Shown here piece by piece: positions 17,156 to 27,149 of a stretch of 64,000 nt of DNA. Made by a program: the position numbers and the translations under genes. This DNA comes from CAVQFD01 sp963724695 (lineage in GTDB: Bacteria > Acidobacteriota > Vicinamibacteria > Vicinamibacterales > CAVVIG01): positions 372,001-436,000 of the forward strand of contig CAVRVW010000003.1 in the NCBI GenBank assembly GCA_963724695.1. The letters are read 5' to 3'. Position 1 is the first letter of the stretch. The number at the start of each line of letters is the position of its first letter. The notes under the pieces were generated by a model. It was given only the letters and a program-made list of their open reading frames with translations. It ran no database searches and was not told where the DNA came from.

Positions 17156-20100
17156 ATGGTTGATACGTTCATCCGACGGCCGATCCTGGCGAGCGTGTGC
17201 TCGCTCGTGATCATCCTGGCGGGGATCCTCGCCATTCCGACGCTGCCGATCGCGCAGTTTCCGGACCTCGCGCCGCCGCAGGTCCAGGTGCTGGCGTTCT
17301 ACAACGGCGCGAGCTCGCAGACCGTCGAGACCGCCGTCACCACGCCCATCGAACAGGCGCTGAACGGCCTCGAGGGCATGCGCTACATGACCTCGACGAG
17401 CGGCAACGACGGCAGCGCCGCGATCATCGTGACCTTCGATCTGGACCGCGATCTCGATACGGCGGCGGTCGACGTCCAGAACCGCATCTCGCAGGTCTCC
17501 GGCCGCCTGCCGGCCGAGGTCAACGCCGTCGGCATCTCGGTGACGAAGGTCTCGAGCAACTTCATCCTCGCGGCGGGCGTGTTCTCGGAGAACGGCGAGT
17601 ACGACACGCTCTTCATGAGCAACTACCTCGATCGCTTTATCAAGGACGAGCTGAAGCGGATCGAGGGCGTGGGCGACGTGTTCGTGTTCGGCGAGCGGCG
17701 CTACGCGATGCGGCTGTGGCTGGATCCGGAGCGCCTCGCCGGCCGCGGCATTACCGCAGGCGAAGTCGTGCAGGCCCTTCGCGAGCAGAACGTGCAGGTG
17801 GCGGCCGGGCAGGTGGGGCAGCCCCCGTCCGAGGCGGGGCAGACCTACCAGATCAGCGTCCGCGCCGTCGGCCGGCTGTCGGAGGCCCCTCAGTTCGAGG
17901 ACATCATCCTCAAGCGGTCGGCCAGCGGCGCGCTCGTGCGCCTCAAGGATGTCGGGCGCGCGGAGCTCGGCGCCGAGAGCTACGCCCAGGCCGCGCGCTA
18001 CAACGGCCGGGACGCGGTCGGCTTCGGCGTGCTTCAGCTCCCGACAGCGAACGCGCTCCAGGTGTTCCGCGAGGTCACCGAGACGCTCGACCGGCTGTCA
18101 GCACGGTACCCGCCCGGCCTCAAGGTCGAAGTGGCGTTCGACACCACGACCGTTGTCGCCGAGTCGATCCGCGAGGTGGTGGTCACGCTCCTCGAGGCGA
18201 TCGCGCTCGTCGTGGTCGTGATGTTCCTGTTCCTGCAGAACTGGCGCACGACGCTCATTCCGGCGATCACCATCCCGGTGTCGCTCGTCGGCGCGTTCGC
18301 CTTCGTGAAGCTCTTCGGCTTCTCGATCAACACGCTGACGCTCTTCGGAATCACGCTCGCGACCGGCCTCGTCGTGGACGATGCGATCGTGGTGATCGAG
18401 AACATCGAGCGGCACATCCACGAGTTCAGGAAGAGCGCGCGCCAGGCCGCATCGGACGCGATGCGCGAGGTGACCGGCGCGGTCATCGCCACGGCTCTCG
18501 TGCTGGCGGCGGTGTTCGTCCCCGTCGCGTTCTTCCCCGGGACGACGGGACAGCTCTACCAGCAGTTCGCCGCGACGATTGCCGTCTCGATGGCCATCTC
18601 CGCGTTCAACGCGCTGACGCTGACGCCAGCGCTGTCGGCGCTGCTGCTCGGGCACGTGGAGAAGCCGAAGGGGGCCTTCTTCCGTGTCGTCAATCGTGTC
18701 ATCGACGGCAGCACGGACATGCTGGTCGTCATGCTTCGCCGGCTGATTCGAGCCCGGTGGCTCGTCACGGCCGTGTTCGTGCTGTTCCTGGCCGGAACCT
18801 GGTGGGTGTACACCCGCGTGCCCACCGGCTTCGTGCCCGAGGAGGACCAGGGGTACGTCTTCGTGATCGTGCAGGCGCCACAAGGGGCCTCGCTCGACTA
18901 CACGATCGACATCGTCCGCCAGGTGGAGGACGCCATCCGCAAGGTGCCCGACGTGGATCGCATGTTCGCCGCCGTCGGCTTCAGCTTCGTCGGCAGCGCG
19001 CCGAACCAGGGCATCTTCTTTGCGAACTTGAAGCCCCTCGCCGAACGCCAGGGGCCCGAGCATTCGGCCCAGGCCATTGTCGGGCAGCTCTTCGGCGCAT
19101 TCAGCCAGATTCATGGCGCGCTGGTGTTCCCGTTCCTGCCGCCGGCCATCATGGGGCTGAGCCAGTTCGGTGGGTTCTCGTATCAGGTGCTCGATCAAAG
19201 CGGGGGCGCGATCGAGGACCTGGCGGCCGCCGCGCAGCAGATTGTGACGCAGGGCAACCAGACGCCGGGTCTCGCGGGTCTCTTCACGCAGTTCACGGCG
19301 AACGATCCGCAGCTCTTGGTCAACATCGACCGCGAGCAGGCCAAGAGCCTTGGCACGTCGCTCGGCGACATCACGGGCACGCTCCAGGTGCTGCTCGGAT
19401 CGAGCTACGTCAACGACTTCGACTTCAACAACCGCTCGTACCGCGTGCTACGTGCAGGCGGACAAGCAGTTCCGGGCGACGCCGCAGGACATCGAGCGCT
19501 ACTACGTGCGAGCGGCTGACGAGAAGATGCTGCCGCTCAGCAACCTCGTCGAGGTGGACGAGGTGACGGCCCCGAAGACCATCAACCACTACAACCTGTT
19601 CAGATCCGTCGAGATCATCGGGTCGCCTGCGCCGGGGTACAGCTCGGGCCAGGCGCTCCAGATCATGGAGGCGTTGTCGAACCGCACGCTCCCGCAGGGC
19701 ATGACGTTCACCTGGTCGGGCATTTCGCTCGAGGAGATCGAGGCTGGCGCGCAGACGGCGATCATCTTCGGGCTCGGCCTGCTGCTCGTCTACCTCACGC
19801 TGGCGGCGCAGTACGAGAGTGTGACGTTGCCGTTCATCATCCTGCTGTCGGTGCCGCTCGCCATTCTGGGCGCGCTCATCGCGCAGTCCGGGCGTGGCGG
19901 CGTGAACGATGTCTATTGCCAGATCGGCATGGTCATGCTCATCGGGCTCTCGGCCAAGAACGGCATTCTGATCGTCGAGTTCGCCGAGCAGCTCAGACAT
20001 CGCGGGATGAGCGTGGCCGACGCCGCGGTCGAAGCCGCGCGGATCCGCCTGCGGCCGATTCTCATGACGTCGCTGGCGTTCATCCTGGGCGTCATGCCGC

Positions 20101-20255
20101 TCGTTTTCGCGAGCGGCGCCGGCCGTGTCGCGCGCAACTCCGTGGGCACGGTGGTCGCCGGCGGCATGCTCGCGTCGACGTTCCTCAACCTCCTGTTCAT
20201 TCCCGTGTTGTACGTCGTGGTCAAGGGCTTCCGAAAGGAGGCGTCGAATGGATAG
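17156..20255 (+). CDS. HAE1-family RND multidrug efflux transporter (one frameshift)
   Basis: About 1032 residues with 12 membrane helices and two large periplasmic loops, the AcrB/MexB size. The start MVDTFIRRPILASVCSLVIIL is typical. Proton-relay acidic residues lie in TM4 (GLVVDDAIVVIENIERH). The second half ends with GLSAKNGILIVEFAEQL and SLAFILGVMPLVFASGAG. A single extra C near 19449, after FNNRSYRV, shifts frame; without it the sequence continues YVQADKQFRATPQD. It exports drugs or metabolites by proton antiport with its adaptor and outer channel. Confidence 0.92.
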
Positions 20256-21555
20256 CCTGACCGCTCGGCTGGCGCTTCGGGCCGTCCGGGTCGCGCTGGC
20301 GCTGGCCGTGCTGCTGGGGCCGCGGCCCCTCCACGCGCAGCCGGAGCCGGGGGAGCGGGTCACGTTCGACGAAGCCGTGGCCCGCGCCATCGAGCGCAAC
20401 CCTTCGGCGGCGATTGCGGCGGCGGGGATTCTGCGCGCGGACGCGCTGCTCGCGCAGGTTCGTTCGGGCAACCTGCTGCAGGTGAACCTGTCGGCCGCGA
20501 CCACGACGCTCAACACCGGCGTGGAGTTCGAGGGCACCACGGTCACGCCGAGGAATGCGGCGATGGCCAGCCTCGACATCCGCATGCCGATCTTCGCGCC
20601 GGTCGGCTGGGCACGAAGGGCGCAGGCCGAGCAGGGCAGGGCGGTCGCCGAGTTCAGCGCGGCCGAAGTGCGGCGGCAGACGGCGCTCGCCACGGCGGAT
20701 GCCTACCTCTCGATTGTCGCCAGACGGCGGGTCGTGGAGGCGAACGTTCGCGCCCGCGATCTGGCCCGCGCGTACTTCGAGCTGGCGAGCGAGCTCGAGC
20801 GCCAGGGCCGCGGCAGCCGGCTCGACCGGCTGCGCGCGCAGCAGGTCCTGTCCGCTGACGAGACGGTGATCGAGGCGGCGCGCATGGCCGTGTACCGCTC
20901 GCAGGAGGCGCTCGGCGTGCTCCTCGCCGCCGACGGACCGGTGGACGCGGCCGAAGAGCCCACGTTCGTGCTGCCGCCGGAGTCCGCACAATCGAGCGCG
21001 CTGGCGCTGCTGCTGCAGTCGCGCGCCGACCTGCGCCTGTTCGCCGCCGAGACCAGCCTGGCGGAGCGCGTGCTCGACGACAGCTCGAAAGACCGGCTGC
21101 CGTTCGTCGAGGGTATCTTCCAACCGCGAACGAACTATCCCGGCCAGTTCTTTGCGCCGCAAAACAGCTGGCAGCTGATGTTCCAGGCGTCGTTGCCGCT
21201 CTGGGACAGCGGGTTGCGGAGCGGCCAACGCCTCGAGCGCCAGGCCTCGCTCGATTCCTCCCGGGCGACGCTCGGGGGCGCGGTGCGGACTGCCACATCG
21301 GAGCTGAGGACGGCGCGCGAAGCGGTGGCCAGCGCCGAGCGGACGCTCGTCAACGCGAGAGCCGCCGCGGCACAGTCGCGCGAGGTCGTCGACATCATCG
21401 CCATCAGCGTCCGTGCCGGCGGGGCGACCAACATCGAAGTGATTGACGCCGAACGGCGTGCGCGGGACGCGGACACGGTGTCGGCCATCGCCGAGGACGC
21501 CCTGCGCCGGGCACAGCTGGATCTGCTCACGGCCCTCGGCCTGTTTCCGCGATGA
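20248..21555 (+). CDS. TolC-family outer-membrane efflux channel
   Basis: 435 residues starting at ATG 20248 after a strong AAAGGAGG, overlapping the pump gene by 8 bases. A signal peptide (LALAVLLGPRPLHAQ) precedes the OEP repeats: VTFDEAVARAIERNP and long amphipathic helices, ending with NIEVIDAERRARDADTVSA. It trimerises to form the outer-membrane and periplasmic tunnel for the RND pump. The C-terminal repeat is complete, ending LDLLTALGLFPR. Confidence 0.92.
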   Translation: MDSLTARLALRAVRVALALAVLLGPRPLHAQPEPGERVTFDEAVARAIERNPSAAIAAAGILRADALLAQVRSGNLLQVNLSAATTTLNTGVEFEGTTVTPRNAAMASLDIRMPIFAPVGWARRAQAEQGRAVAEFSAAEVRRQTALATADAYLSIVARRRVVEANVRARDLARAYFELASELERQGRGSRLDRLRAQQVLSADETVIEAARMAVYRSQEALGVLLAADGPVDAAEEPTFVLPPESAQSSALALLLQSRADLRLFAAETSLAERVLDDSSKDRLPFVEGIFQPRTNYPGQFFAPQNSWQLMFQASLPLWDSGLRSGQRLERQASLDSSRATLGGAVRTATSELRTAREAVASAERTLVNARAAAAQSREVVDIIAISVRAGGATNIEVIDAERRARDADTVSAIAEDALRRAQLDLLTALGLFPR

Positions 21556-21562
21556 TAGACGC

Positions 21563-22318
21563 GTGTTCCTTCTGCTCTTCCTGGCGGCTGTCGCCGGCGG
21601 CGCGCTGAACAGCGTCGCGGGCGGCGGCTCGTTCATCTGCCTGCCAGCCCTGATGTTCGCCGGCATTTCCCCCGTGGCGGCCAATGCCACGACCACCATG
21701 GCCATGTGGCCCGGCTCGATCTCGAGCGCGTGGGCGTATCGTCGCGACATCGGCGCGGTCGATCGTCCGCTCGTGCTCCTCTGCGGCGTCAGCCTCGTCG
21801 GCGGCCTGCTGGGCGGCTATCTCCTCGTGCGGACTTCGGACACGAGCTTCCTGCGCCTGCTGCCCTGGTTGATGCTCGTGGCGGCCATCACGTTCACGTT
21901 CGGCGGCCGCCTCGCGTCGAGGTTCCGTAGCGAGGACGACCCTCATCCGGTCCGTCACCGTCCCGTGCCCCTGTGGGCGCTCGCGCTGCAGCTCGCGATC
22001 GCCACCTACGGGGGGTATTTCGGGGGCGGCATCGGAATCATGATGCTGGCGGCGTTCTCGGTGGCGGGGCTCACCGACATCCACGAGATGAACGGCCTCA
22101 AGGCCGTGCTCGCGGTCTTCATCAACGGCGTCGCGCTCGTCGAGTTCGTGGCGCACGGCGTTCTCGTCTGGGCGCCTGGGCTCATCATGGTGGCGGGCGG
22201 TATCCTCGGCGGGTACTTCGGGGCGTCGTTCGCCCGCCAGCTGCCCCAGGCGAGCGTCCGCGCCTTCGTCATCGTCGTCGGCTGGACGATGACGGTCTAT
22301 TTCTTCTTCGGGCGGTGA
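21563..22318 (+). CDS. TauE/SafE family sulfite/anion permease
   Basis: 251 residues, about eight membrane helices. The family signature is duplicated: GGALNSVAGGGSFICLPAL near the start and YGGYFGGGIGIMMLAAF in the middle. GTG 21563 is the only sensible start. TauE/SafE members move sulfite, sulfoacetate or related anions. It lies 7 bases after the TolC gene and its stop overlaps the next start, so it appears to belong to the efflux operon, an uncommon addition. Confidence 0.87.
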   Translation: MFLLLFLAAVAGGALNSVAGGGSFICLPALMFAGISPVAANATTTMAMWPGSISSAWAYRRDIGAVDRPLVLLCGVSLVGGLLGGYLLVRTSDTSFLRLLPWLMLVAAITFTFGGRLASRFRSEDDPHPVRHRPVPLWALALQLAIATYGGYFGGGIGIMMLAAFSVAGLTDIHEMNGLKAVLAVFINGVALVEFVAHGVLVWAPGLIMVAGGILGGYFGASFARQLPQASVRAFVIVVGWTMTVYFFFGR

Positions 22319-22821
22319 TGATGGGCGTGACTGAGGAGGCCGAGGTGCCCGTCTACGCGCGGCTCGGGGAGCTGGGGATTGCTTACGAGCGATTCGAACA
22401 CCCGCCGATTGCCACGGCCGAAGCGGCGGGCGAGCACTGGACCGCAATCGACGCGACGCACTGCAAGAACCTGTTCCTGCGGAACCAGAAGGGCAATCGC
22501 TACTACCTGGTGATCGTCGAGCACACGAAGCGCGCGGATCTCCGGCGCGTGGCGGATCAAATCGGGGACGGAAAGCTCAGCTTCGCGTCGCCCGATCGGT
22601 TGATGACCCATCTGTCCCTCAGGCCCGGCTCGGTGTCGCCGTTCGGATTGATTCACGATCGCGACAAGCAGGTGCAGGTGTTTCTCGATCGTGCGCTCGC
22701 AAGGACGACGCGCATCTCGTTCCACCCGAACATCAACACGCGGACGATCGTGCTGGCGTTTTCGGACTTCGAGCGGTTCCTGACGGCCGAAGGTCGCACG
22801 GCGCGCTACATCGACGCGTGA
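22318..22821 (+). CDS. Prolyl-tRNA editing protein ProX/YbaK-like (aminoacyl-tRNA deacylase)
   Basis: 167 residues of the YbaK/ProRS-associated fold. HCKNLFLRNQKGNRYYLVIV carries the conserved Lys, GKLSFASPDRL is the substrate loop, and LRPGSVSPFGLI is the GxxxP-like motif. It removes alanine or cysteine mischarged on tRNA(Pro). The start ATG overlaps the permease stop (TGATG); an in-frame ATG at 22321 is equally possible. It is an odd functional neighbour for an efflux operon but clearly coupled by position. Confidence 0.87.
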   Translation: MMGVTEEAEVPVYARLGELGIAYERFEHPPIATAEAAGEHWTAIDATHCKNLFLRNQKGNRYYLVIVEHTKRADLRRVADQIGDGKLSFASPDRLMTHLSLRPGSVSPFGLIHDRDKQVQVFLDRALARTTRISFHPNINTRTIVLAFSDFERFLTAEGRTARYIDA

Positions 22822-22822
22822 T

Positions 22823-22851
22823 TTCTTACTTCTGACTTCGAAGTTCCGAGA
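22823..22851. repeat. Word array, ACTTCTGACTTCGAAGTTCC class
   Basis: A short array between convergent ProX-like (+) and CaiB-like (-) genes, related to the arrays at 9071 and 13516. It overlaps the last codons of the CoA-transferase, encoding its tail SELRSQK and stop. Confidence 0.5.
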
Positions 22852-23980
22852 GAATCTCGGAAGTGTGTTCGCCCTTCCTCGGCGGGCGCCTGATCGCGCC
22901 CTGCGGATGGTTCGAGAGCTTGATCGGGTTGCCGAGGACGCGGAAGTCGCCGAGATCCTTGTCGTTGAGCGGGAGAAGCATCTGCCGCGCCTCGACCTGC
23001 GGGTCCTGCACGGCCTCGGCCACGGTCCGCACGCGGCCGCAGGGCACGCCGGCCTTCTCCATCACCACGGTGAGCGTGTCCACGTCGTAGGCGGCAAAAG
23101 CCGCCTCGATCTCCGCCTTGAGCGCCGTCCGGTTCTTCACGCGATCCGTGTTGGTCTTGAATCGCGGATCCTCGGGGAGATCGGCGCGGCCGATGCCGGC
23201 GCAGAGCTGCTTCCACAGCCGGCCGTTCGCCGCCGCGATCATCACCATGCCGTCTTTGGCGCGCAACGTCTCGTATGGGGCAATCGCGGCGTGATCGTTG
23301 CCCATCCGGCGAGGTCCCTTGCCCGTGGCCTGCAGGATCCCGAGCGGCATCGACAGCGTGGACAGCACCGAATCGAAGAGCGCGATGTCGACCTGCTGCC
23401 CCTGGCCGGTGCGGTCGCGGTCGCGGAGCGCCAGCAGGATGCCGCCGAAGGCGTACAAACCGGCGAGATAGTCGGTCATCGCAATGCCGCTGCGGACTGG
23501 CGGCCCGTCGGCCGTGCCGGTGATGTCCATGAAGCCGGACTCGGCCTGCACGATGGGGTCGTAGCCGGTCAGGTGGCGCCGCGGCCCTGTGCGGCCATAG
23601 CCGCTGATCGAACAATAGACGAGCCTCGGGTTCAGCGCGCGCATCGCCTCGTACCCGAAGCCCAGCTTGTCGAGGCTGCCGGGCTTGAAGTTCTCGATGA
23701 ACACATCCGCGCCCGCCAACAGCTGGCCGAGCACCCGCGCGCCGTCGGGGGACTTGAGGTCGAGGGCCAGGCTCCGCTTGCTGCGGTTGACGCCGAGGAA
23801 GTACGCGCTCCATGCGTTGTCCGGGCCCACAAACGGGCCCCACATCCGCGCATCGTCGCCTTCGTTGGGTTCTTCGATCTTGATGACATCGGCGCCCATG
23901 TCGCCGAGGAGCATTGCGCAGAACGGTCCCGCGAGCACGCGGGTAAGGTCGACGATCTTCAGGCCGGCGAGTGGCAGCAT
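22826..23980 (-). CDS. CaiB/BaiF family CoA-transferase
   Basis: 384 residues of the family III CoA-transferase fold. The start LAGLKIVDLTRVLAGPFCAM and the segment MGADVIKIEEP are characteristic. Further marks are LDLKSPDGARVL, ENFKPGSLDKLGFGYE and the region AMTDYLAGLYAFGG holding the catalytic-Asp position. Such enzymes transfer CoA between carboxylic acids (carnitine, formate/oxalate, bile acids). The substrate is not predictable and no acyl-CoA genes lie nearby. The final residues come from a border array. Confidence 0.9.
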   Translation of the reverse strand: MLPLAGLKIVDLTRVLAGPFCAMLLGDMGADVIKIEEPNEGDDARMWGPFVGPDNAWSAYFLGVNRSKRSLALDLKSPDGARVLGQLLAGADVFIENFKPGSLDKLGFGYEAMRALNPRLVYCSISGYGRTGPRRHLTGYDPIVQAESGFMDITGTADGPPVRSGIAMTDYLAGLYAFGGILLALRDRDRTGQGQQVDIALFDSVLSTLSMPLGILQATGKGPRRMGNDHAAIAPYETLRAKDGMVMIAAANGRLWKQLCAGIGRADLPEDPRFKTNTDRVKNRTALKAEIEAAFAAYDVDTLTVVMEKAGVPCGRVRTVAEAVQDPQVEARQMLLPLNDKDLGDFRVLGNPIKLSNHPQGAIRRPPRKGEHTSEILSELRSQK

Positions 23981-24045
23981 CGGGATTTGTCCTTGACAGA
24001 GTGGCGAAGAACGCGCGATCTTCCCACACTCTTACGGACGGGTGC

Positions 24046-24165
24046 CACTCGGTTGGCGGGTAGGTCAGGTGGGTCAGGAAGGTCTGGTAAGCAGTGACAA
24101 AGGACCAAGGACCTGGGACCGCCCAAGGACCAAGGCCGAAGGCCCAAAGACCAATTGGTCGCCGG
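24046..24165. repeat. Word arrays: GTAGGTCAGGTGGGTCAGG, then AAGGACCAAGGAC class
   Basis: Two word classes follow each other between the divergent CaiB-like and CapA genes. The second, from about 24094, reads AAGGACCAAGGACCTGGGAC and variants and is itself translated as the first 20 residues of CapA. The same AAGGACC words flank the decayed transposase at 46032-46135 and 46763-46817. Confidence 0.65.
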
Positions 24166-25551
24166 GCAGTTCTCGCGCTGATTCTTCTCGTCGCCCTGGG
24201 CGCGGTGGTTGTCCGCGAGTGGCGCGCGCCGCGCGACGCCTCACGCGCGCCGTCCGAAGTTCCGGCCGTGGGCGGGATCACGATCGTGGCGACGGGAGAC
24301 ACGCTGCTGCATGGACCGCTCGGCAACGACGTGCGCGATCCCCGGACCGCCCCTGTCTTCGAATTGGTTGCGCAAGCGACGCTCGCCTTCACTAACCTCG
24401 AGATGCAGCTTCTCGACGAAGTCCAGACGCAGAACGCGTCAGCGACGACGGGGCCCGCGCGCTGGCCGTTCGGCCGCAGGAGGGAGGCCGACGCGATCGC
24501 GGCGCTGGGGTTCGACCTGGTGTCGCTCGCCAACAATCACGGCAACGACTACGGCGCCGAAGGGCTGGCCTCCACGCGCCGGCTCCTCGACGAGGCCGGC
24601 GTGCTTGGCGCCGGAGCTGGCGGGGATCTGACCGAAGCGAGGCGGCCGGTGCTGACGCCTGGCGGCAGGCGCGTGGCGCTCGTCGCCGTGACGACGTCTT
24701 CTTCTTCCGCCTCGCGGGCCACGGCGGCCACACCCGGTGTGATGGGCCGCCCCGGCGTCAACCCGCTGCGCTACGAGGCGGACATCACCGTCGATCCGAA
24801 GACATTCGAGATCCTGGCGCAGTCGGTGCGGGACCTGAAGGCCGGGCCACCGCCGGACGAGCGTTCGCTCGAGCTGTTCGGCACCCGCATCGAAAAAGGC
24901 GACCGCATCGCTGTGACGTTTCGTGTCGATGCGCGCGACGAGCAGGAGATCGTCGAGCACGTCCGCGCGGCGCGCGCAGCGGCGGAAGTCGTGGTCGTGT
25001 CGGTCCACAGCCACGAGCCGAACAACGCCACCGACGCTCCCGCTGAGTTCCTCCGCGAGTTTGCCCATCGCGCAATTGATGCCGGCGCGAGCCTCGTCGT
25101 GGGGCATGGTCCGCATCGAGTTCGAGGTGTAGAGGTGTACAGGGACGGCGCCATTCTGTACAGCCTCGGGAACTTTCTCTATCAGCCGATTGCGGACTTC
25201 AGGGCCGCGGACGATTTCGACTCGGGCCGGGACCTGTACAGCGCGGCTCTTGGGACACTTTCGCCCCGGCCGCCGGGCCCCACGGAGATGCCTTCGGACC
25301 CGGCCTGGCGGGAGGGTCTCGTCGCCGTGGCCTCCTTCGAGGAGGGCCGTCTCAGCGGACTCCAGATTCAGCCGATAACTCTACAGGGGGACGGCCAGAA
25401 GGCGGCCGGGCTGCCCCGCGTGCCGAGCACTCCGAGCATTCTGGACAGGCTGGAAGAGCTGTCAAAAGGATGGGGCACCGGGTTTCGCCGCGAAAACGGC
25501 CGCGGAAGGGTCGTTTTGCCCGGACATTCGCCTCCGGGAGGGGCTCGCTGA
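24094..25551 (+). CDS. CapA-family protein (metallophosphatase fold, poly-gamma-glutamate type)
   Basis: Up to 485 residues. A single N-terminal membrane helix (residues 24-40) is followed by a CapA/PGA_cap domain: VATGDTLLHG, LAFTNLEMQL, FDLVSLANNHGNDYG, VVVVSVHSHEPN, SLVVGHGPHRVRGVE and GAILYSLGNFLYQ. These histidine, aspartate and asparagine motifs form the metallophosphatase-like site. CapA proteins are needed for polyglutamate capsule or for cell-wall and osmotic functions. The first 20 residues (MTKDQGPGTAQGPRPKAQRP) are encoded by a word array, so the true start may be later or the array may have supplied it. No capBC genes are near. Confidence 0.85.
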   Translation: MTKDQGPGTAQGPRPKAQRPIGRRAVLALILLVALGAVVVREWRAPRDASRAPSEVPAVGGITIVATGDTLLHGPLGNDVRDPRTAPVFELVAQATLAFTNLEMQLLDEVQTQNASATTGPARWPFGRRREADAIAALGFDLVSLANNHGNDYGAEGLASTRRLLDEAGVLGAGAGGDLTEARRPVLTPGGRRVALVAVTTSSSSASRATAATPGVMGRPGVNPLRYEADITVDPKTFEILAQSVRDLKAGPPPDERSLELFGTRIEKGDRIAVTFRVDARDEQEIVEHVRAARAAAEVVVVSVHSHEPNNATDAPAEFLREFAHRAIDAGASLVVGHGPHRVRGVEVYRDGAILYSLGNFLYQPIADFRAADDFDSGRDLYSAALGTLSPRPPGPTEMPSDPAWREGLVAVASFEEGRLSGLQIQPITLQGDGQKAAGLPRVPSTPSILDRLEELSKGWGTGFRRENGRGRVVLPGHSPPGGAR

Positions 25552-25721
25552 CTGGTGTACTGATTATCACTTTACTCTCGAGCCGTACAGTGCTAGTTTT
25601 CTGACCTGTAAAGGTCTCGTTACGAGAGGTATACGCCGGTTTTGGCGGTTGCGGAATTTTTGCAGTGCGGCAAGTTGCAACTTAAATGTTCAGGGTAGTC
25701 GTCAACGAAGGAGCTTCGAAC
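25552..25721 (+). promoter_or_regulatory. AT-rich leader/promoter region of the copper-cytochrome operon
   Basis: 170 bases of clearly lower GC than the surroundings. It holds two small hairpins, GACCT-gtaa-AGGTC (near 25602) and CTCG-tta-CGAG (near 25617), and a palindromic AAGTTGCAACTT just before the operon. No consensus promoter is clear. The length and composition suggest real regulation upstream of 25722. Confidence 0.35.
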
Positions 25722-27065
25722 ATGAGCAGGACATGGAGATCCCTCGGGGTAGCAGCGCTGGTCCTCGGGGCCGGGGCGCTGACTCCGGCCGCAGCGCAGA
25801 CCGCGCCGACCTTCACCAAGGACGTCGCGCCGATTTTCCAGGAGAAGTGCGAAGCCTGCCACCGGGCAGATTCGATTGCGCCGATGTCCCTCGTGACCTA
25901 CGAAGAGGCCCGGCCCTGGGCACGCTCCATCAAGAACCGCGTCGAGACGCGGCAGATGCCGCCGTGGCATATCGACAAGACGGTCGGCATCCAGGATTTC
26001 AAGAACGACCGCGGTCTGAGCGACAAGCAGATCGAGACCATCGTCAAGTGGATTGACGCCGGCGCGCCGAAGGGCGACGCGAAGGACATGCCGCCGCCCG
26101 TCAAGTGGCCAAGCGAGCAGGGCTGGAACTTCGCCAGCATGTTCGGCCAGACCGAGCCCGACCTGATCGTGAAGTCCACGCCGTGGACGCAGAAGGCCAA
26201 CAGCAACGACACCTGGTGGAAGCCGGTCGTTGAGTCGGGCCTCACCGAGCCGCGTTGGGTTCGTGCGATCGAAATCCGCCCGGGCACCGTCAAGGGCCGG
26301 AAGATCACGCACCACGCCATTCCGCGCCTCCAGCAGGACGACCCCTCGGATCCGCAGACGGCCGACAACAGCGCCGGCAACTTCCAGAACGCCGGAACGT
26401 TCATGGAGTGGGCGGTCGGCAAGCAGGGCGAGATGATGCGTCCTGACAGCGGCAAGCTGATGCTGCCCGGCGCCCGGTTCATCTGGGACATCCACTACTC
26501 CTCGACCAACGAAGACGTGACCGACGTCGTCGAGCTGGGCATCTACTTCTATCCGAAGGATGCGCCGCCGAAGTACCGCCAGACGCTGCACCTCATGGGC
26601 GGCACCAACAGCGCCGGCGTCGACATTCCGCCGAACACGCTCAAGGCGACCCAGGGCTTCTTCGTCATGCGGGAGAACGGCCGCATCGAGAGCTTCCAGC
26701 CGCACATGCACCTGCGCGGCAAGGCGATGTCGATGGAAGCGATTCTCCCGAACGGCCAGGTTCAGATCCTGAGCCACGTGAACGACTTCAACTTCAACTG
26801 GCACAACTCGTACGTCTACGCCGACAGCGCGGCGCCGCTCCTGCCGAAGGGCACGATCATCAAGGTGACCGGCTGGCACGACAACACGGCGGCCAACAAG
26901 AACAACCCCGATCCGAACGTCTGGGTTGGTTACGGCGACCGCACGGTTGACGAGATGGCGCATGCCTGGGTCAACGTGACCTACATGGCCGACGAGGACT
27001 ACAAGCACGAGCTCGAGACCCGCAAGGCTCAGCTCGGCCAGACGACGCAGCAGCAACAGCAGTAG
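25722..27065 (+). CDS. Cytochrome c / type II copper-dependent monooxygenase-like fusion, secreted
   Basis: 447 residues from ATG 25722, with AAGGAG 8 bases upstream. After a signal peptide comes a one-heme cytochrome c domain with CEACH (Cys43, Cys46, His47). The C-terminal two-thirds resembles the PHM/DBM copper fold. A complete set of ligand-like motifs appears in order: THHAIP (His197, His198), DIHYSS (His258), PHMHLRG (His328, His330) and VDEMAHAW (Met412). This matches the CuH and CuM sites of peptidylglycine alpha-hydroxylating monooxygenase. By inference the heme delivers electrons directly to the copper centre, replacing ascorbate. The tail is glutamine-rich. The substrate is unknown; the next gene is probably a partner. 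Confidence 0.8.
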   Translation: MSRTWRSLGVAALVLGAGALTPAAAQTAPTFTKDVAPIFQEKCEACHRADSIAPMSLVTYEEARPWARSIKNRVETRQMPPWHIDKTVGIQDFKNDRGLSDKQIETIVKWIDAGAPKGDAKDMPPPVKWPSEQGWNFASMFGQTEPDLIVKSTPWTQKANSNDTWWKPVVESGLTEPRWVRAIEIRPGTVKGRKITHHAIPRLQQDDPSDPQTADNSAGNFQNAGTFMEWAVGKQGEMMRPDSGKLMLPGARFIWDIHYSSTNEDVTDVVELGIYFYPKDAPPKYRQTLHLMGGTNSAGVDIPPNTLKATQGFFVMRENGRIESFQPHMHLRGKAMSMEAILPNGQVQILSHVNDFNFNWHNSYVYADSAAPLLPKGTIIKVTGWHDNTAANKNNPDPNVWVGYGDRTVDEMAHAWVNVTYMADEDYKHELETRKAQLGQTTQQQQQ

Positions 27066-27149
27066 GTTCTACCCCGGCAGGCAACCTTCAGATTGAGGCG
27101 CCGTTCCGCGTGGGGCGGCGCCTCAACTCGTCATAGGAGAGTCATTCTC

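Noticed and set aside
18098..19198. Long minus-strand open frame opposite the RND pump
   Set aside because: His/Arg-rich antisense translation typical of shadow frames, with no start signal and no recognisable domain.
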